This document shows, in pieces, positions 6,510 to 8,453 of a stretch of DNA of 8,453 nt. The DNA is from Bacteroidota bacterium. Lineage in GTDB: Bacteria; Bacteroidota; Bacteroidia; UKL13-3. The first letter of the stretch is position 1, and each line of letters opens with the position of its first letter. The position numbers were made by a program, and so were the translations under genes. Where the stretch lies: positions 1 through 8,453 of the forward strand of contig RDYC01000282.1 of assembly GCA_004293295.1 (NCBI GenBank), in the 5' to 3' direction. The notes beneath the pieces are model-generated. The model was given only the letters and a program-made list of their open reading frames with translations. It had not been told where the DNA came from and did no database searches.

Positions 6510-7739
6510 TTATTTATGAAGCTTGAGTTGTAAATTTTTATCCAACTCGTCTAAAAATTCTTGCGTATACAAATAATGTTCTCCATGGTTAACCTTATTT
6601 CCGTAAATACATACGGCTAAATCTTTGGTCATTTTTCCACTCTCTACAGTTTCTACACAAACAGCCTCTAAAGCGTGGCAAAAGTTAACCAAGTCTTGGT
6701 TTCCATCCAACTTCCCTCTAAACTCTAGCCCCCTGGTCCAGGCAAAAATAGATGCAATAGGATTGGTTGATGTTGGCTTACCCGCTTGGTGGTCTCTGTA
6801 ATGTCTGGTTACTGTTCCATGAGCAGCCTCTGCTTCCATCGTTTTTCCATCAGGAGTTACCAAAGTAGATGTCATTAAACCCAATGAACCAAAACCTTGA
6901 GCAACCGTATCTGATTGCACATCGCCATCGTAATTTTTACATGCCCATACAAAATTGCCATTCCACTTTAATGCGCTTGCCACCATGTCATCAATTAAAC
7001 GATGCTCATAAGTTATTCCGGCCTCTTTATATTTTGTTTGATAATCCTGTTCATAGATTTCTTGAAAGATATCCTTAAAACGCCCATCATACTTCTTTAA
7101 TATCGTATTTTTAGTAGATAGATAGAGTGGCCATTTTTTTTGCAATGCTGTATTAAAACAAGAATGGGCAAAGCCACGTATGCTTTCTTCGGTATTGTAC
7201 ATGGCCAATGCTACACCATCACCCTTAAAATTATAAACTTCATGCTCAATTACCTGACCGTCTTCTCCTTCAAACTTAATAGTAAGTTTACCTTTACCCT
7301 TGGTAACAAAATCCGTTGCTCGGTACTGATCACCAAAAGCATGACGTCCAATACAAATAGGTGCTGTCCAATTAGGAACCAAACGAGGCACATTGCTGCA
7401 CACTATTGGTTCGCGAAAAACAGTTCCATCTAAGATATTACGAATAGTACCATTGGGCGATTTCCACATTTGCTTTAAGTTAAATTCTTTTACCCTTTGT
7501 TCATCAGGTGTAATAGTAGCACATTTAATCCCAACATTGTACTTTTTAATCGCTTCAGCAGCATCAATGGTAATTTGGTCATTGGTTGCATCCCTTGACT
7601 CCATGCCCAAGTCATAATACTTTATATCTAAATCAAGATAGGGAAGAATCAGTTTATCTTTAATAAATTTCCAAATGATACGGGTCATTTCATCTCCATC
7701 CAATTCCACTACAGGATTAGCTACTTTTATTTTTGTCAT
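6510..7739 (-). CDS. icd: NADP-dependent isocitrate dehydrogenase (eukaryote-type, homodimeric)
   Basis: This enzyme oxidatively decarboxylates isocitrate to 2-oxoglutarate with NADP+ and Mg2+ or Mn2+ in the cytoplasm, a TCA-cycle step that also supplies NADPH. The 409-residue protein is full length for the type II family (human IDH1 has 414) and resembles it throughout. Visible key residues: Ser94 in KSPNGT, Arg100, Arg109 and Arg132 (in GRHAFGDQYR) for substrate, Tyr139 and Lys210 (STKNT) for catalysis, Asp250, Asp273 and Asp277 (LIDD, YDGDVQSD) for metal, and HGTVTRHY at 307-314 for NADP. Numbering is identical to human IDH1 up to Arg132 and two lower after about residue 200. The start begins MTKIKVANPVVELDGDEMTR, matching the family N-terminus; no Shine-Dalgarno sequence is seen. 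It lies 89 bases after the tcdA-like gene and ends at a terminator. Confidence 0.97.
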   Translation of the reverse strand: MTKIKVANPVVELDGDEMTRIIWKFIKDKLILPYLDLDIKYYDLGMESRDATNDQITIDAAEAIKKYNVGIKCATITPDEQRVKEFNLKQMWKSPNGTIRNILDGTVFREPIVCSNVPRLVPNWTAPICIGRHAFGDQYRATDFVTKGKGKLTIKFEGEDGQVIEHEVYNFKGDGVALAMYNTEESIRGFAHSCFNTALQKKWPLYLSTKNTILKKYDGRFKDIFQEIYEQDYQTKYKEAGITYEHRLIDDMVASALKWNGNFVWACKNYDGDVQSDTVAQGFGSLGLMTSTLVTPDGKTMEAEAAHGTVTRHYRDHQAGKPTSTNPIASIFAWTRGLEFRGKLDGNQDLVNFCHALEAVCVETVESGKMTKDLAVCIYGNKVNHGEHYLYTQEFLDELDKNLQLKLHK

Positions 7740-7828
7740 GTTTAGTTAATATGTAATTTTAAGATAACTCTTGCAAATAAAGTGATTTGAAGAACAACTA
7801 CCGCTTTACACCAAAATAATATTTTGAA
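7740..7828 (-). other. Intergenic gap between the tcdA-like gene and icd
   Basis: This is 89 bases of A/T-rich DNA. It probably holds the icd promoter, but I find only near-matches to the Bacteroidota -7 element TAnnTTTG on the minus strand (TATTTTGG near 7819-7812 and TTTATTTG near 7780-7773), neither with a well-placed upstream TTTG box. No convincing terminator follows the tcdA-like stop, so read-through into icd is possible. Confidence 0.4.
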
Positions 7829-8453
7829 CTAAATCCGGTTATATAACCCCCTTATGGCTACACTGGCAACAGCGCATCCAAACACAGCCGGCATATAGCT
7901 GATGGTTCCCGGGGCTGATTTTTTATTTCTGGCCCCCACCATAGTCAACCCGGCTTCTTCCCCTCTTTTTTCGGCACTAAAAACTACTGTTACACCTTTA
8001 TATATACCAAACTTGTGCAGGTATTTTCTGGTATACTTAGCCAATTTACAATTATAACTTTCCGAAATATCTGCCACTTTAACCTGAGTTGGATCTACCT
8101 TACTTCCTGCTCCCATGCTGCTTACAAGTGGAATTTTTCTGTCAATACAGGCTTTAATAAAAAACACTTTCGGACTTAATGTATCAATGCAATCCAAGGC
8201 ATAATCAAATGCTCCGTTATCTAGCACATCATGCGTAAGTTGGTCTCTAAAATATTCCGGGATAACCGTTAATTCCAAATCCGGATTAATATCCAATAAC
8301 CTTTCTTTCAACACGTCCGTTTTTAATACCCCTTCTGTGCTATGCAATGCCGGTATTTGCCTGTTTCTGTTTGTTGGGTCAACGGTGTCTGCGTCTACAA
8401 TGGTCATTCTACCTACACCGCTTCGGGCAATCATCTCCGCAGCAATTCCACCC
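7829..8453 (-). CDS. tcdA: ThiF/TcdA-family tRNA threonylcarbamoyladenosine dehydratase (5' end outside window)
   Basis: The last 207 residues and the stop are visible. The frame is open to the right edge, where GGIAAE is the end of the Gly-rich ATP-binding loop, so the Met at 8434 is internal and roughly 35-60 N-terminal residues are missing. The family is an E1-like, ATP-using enzyme; TcdA dehydrates t6A37 of ANN-reading tRNAs to the cyclic form ct6A. Features shared with E. coli TcdA: D-x-D-x-V followed by TN-x-NRQ, the INP segment, DCIDTLSPK matching DAIDSVRPK, SMGAGSKVDPTQVKVADI matching the GGAG/IDPTQ/VTDL region, VVFSAE matching CVFSTE, and a C-terminal PAVFGCAVAS helix. No CxxC zinc pair is seen, which argues against MoeB/ThiF and for TcdA. 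The 3' end is separated from icd by 89 bases. Superfamily is certain; the TcdA assignment is likely. Confidence 0.88.
   Translation of the reverse strand, partial: GGIAAEMIARSGVGRMTIVDADTVDPTNRNRQIPALHSTEGVLKTDVLKERLLDINPDLELTVIPEYFRDQLTHDVLDNGAFDYALDCIDTLSPKVFFIKACIDRKIPLVSSMGAGSKVDPTQVKVADISESYNCKLAKYTRKYLHKFGIYKGVTVVFSAEKRGEEAGLTMVGARNKKSAPGTISYMPAVFGCAVASVAIRGLYNRI

Noticed and set aside
6869..7617. Three plus-strand frames (6869-7078, 7140-7433, 7393-7617)
   Set aside because: They lie antisense to icd, a complete and highly conserved gene, and look like nothing known.
7812..7826. Palindrome CAAAATAATATTTTG just after the tcdA-like stop, as a terminator
   Set aside because: The stem is only six A/T-rich pairs with a three-base loop, and no T-run follows on the minus strand.
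7829..8434. ATG at 8434 as the start of the tcdA-like gene
   Set aside because: The frame continues to the window edge and the residues before this Met (GGIAAE) belong to the conserved nucleotide-binding loop, so the true start is outside the window.
1..8453. Search for a defence system, mobile element, tRNA or rRNA
   Set aside because: All sequence is accounted for by three minus-strand genes and short gaps; no transposase, inverted terminal repeats, cloverleaf or toxin-antitoxin-like small gene was found.

Overview
The window looks like chromosomal DNA from a member of the Bacteroidota. The grounds are AT-rich sequence, no Shine-Dalgarno sequence before either visible start, a 409-residue eukaryote-type NADP isocitrate dehydrogenase, and a very long secreted Asn/Thr/Ser-rich parallel beta-helix protein with GAYEF-terminated modules, a style common in that phylum. 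Genus cannot be decided from the window. All three genes lie on the minus strand, so the order of transcription is right to left.

Right edge (7829-8453): the 3' part of a ThiF/TcdA-family gene, probably the tRNA threonylcarbamoyladenosine dehydratase tcdA. Its start is outside the window. Next (6510-7739) is a complete icd gene for NADP-dependent isocitrate dehydrogenase, followed 8 bases after its stop by a clear intrinsic terminator (6471-6501). These are two housekeeping genes, and nothing in the sequence says that they work together.

Left three quarters (1-6309): one uninterrupted reading frame of 2,103 codons that starts with a signal peptide and runs off the left edge. I translated it codon by codon and found no in-frame stop. 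It encodes a giant exported protein built from tandem modules of about 584-604 residues. Each module has a short head (YT-I/L-N ... TNF), a right-handed parallel beta-helix of Asn-rich coils with a ladder of YGI motifs, a W-R/K-TAN linker, a PD-x-GAYEF end motif, and a CARDB/Ig-like beta-sandwich spacer of about 100 residues. Three modules are complete and a fourth is cut by the window edge. Landmark spacing is almost identical between modules although the sequences have diverged. The likely role is at the cell surface or outside the cell (adhesin or glycan-interacting fibre). The decisive C-terminal part, where a type IX secretion sorting domain would be expected, is not visible.

I see no defence system, CRISPR array, insertion sequence, tRNA or rRNA. 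The part most worth following up is the architecture of the giant modular protein.
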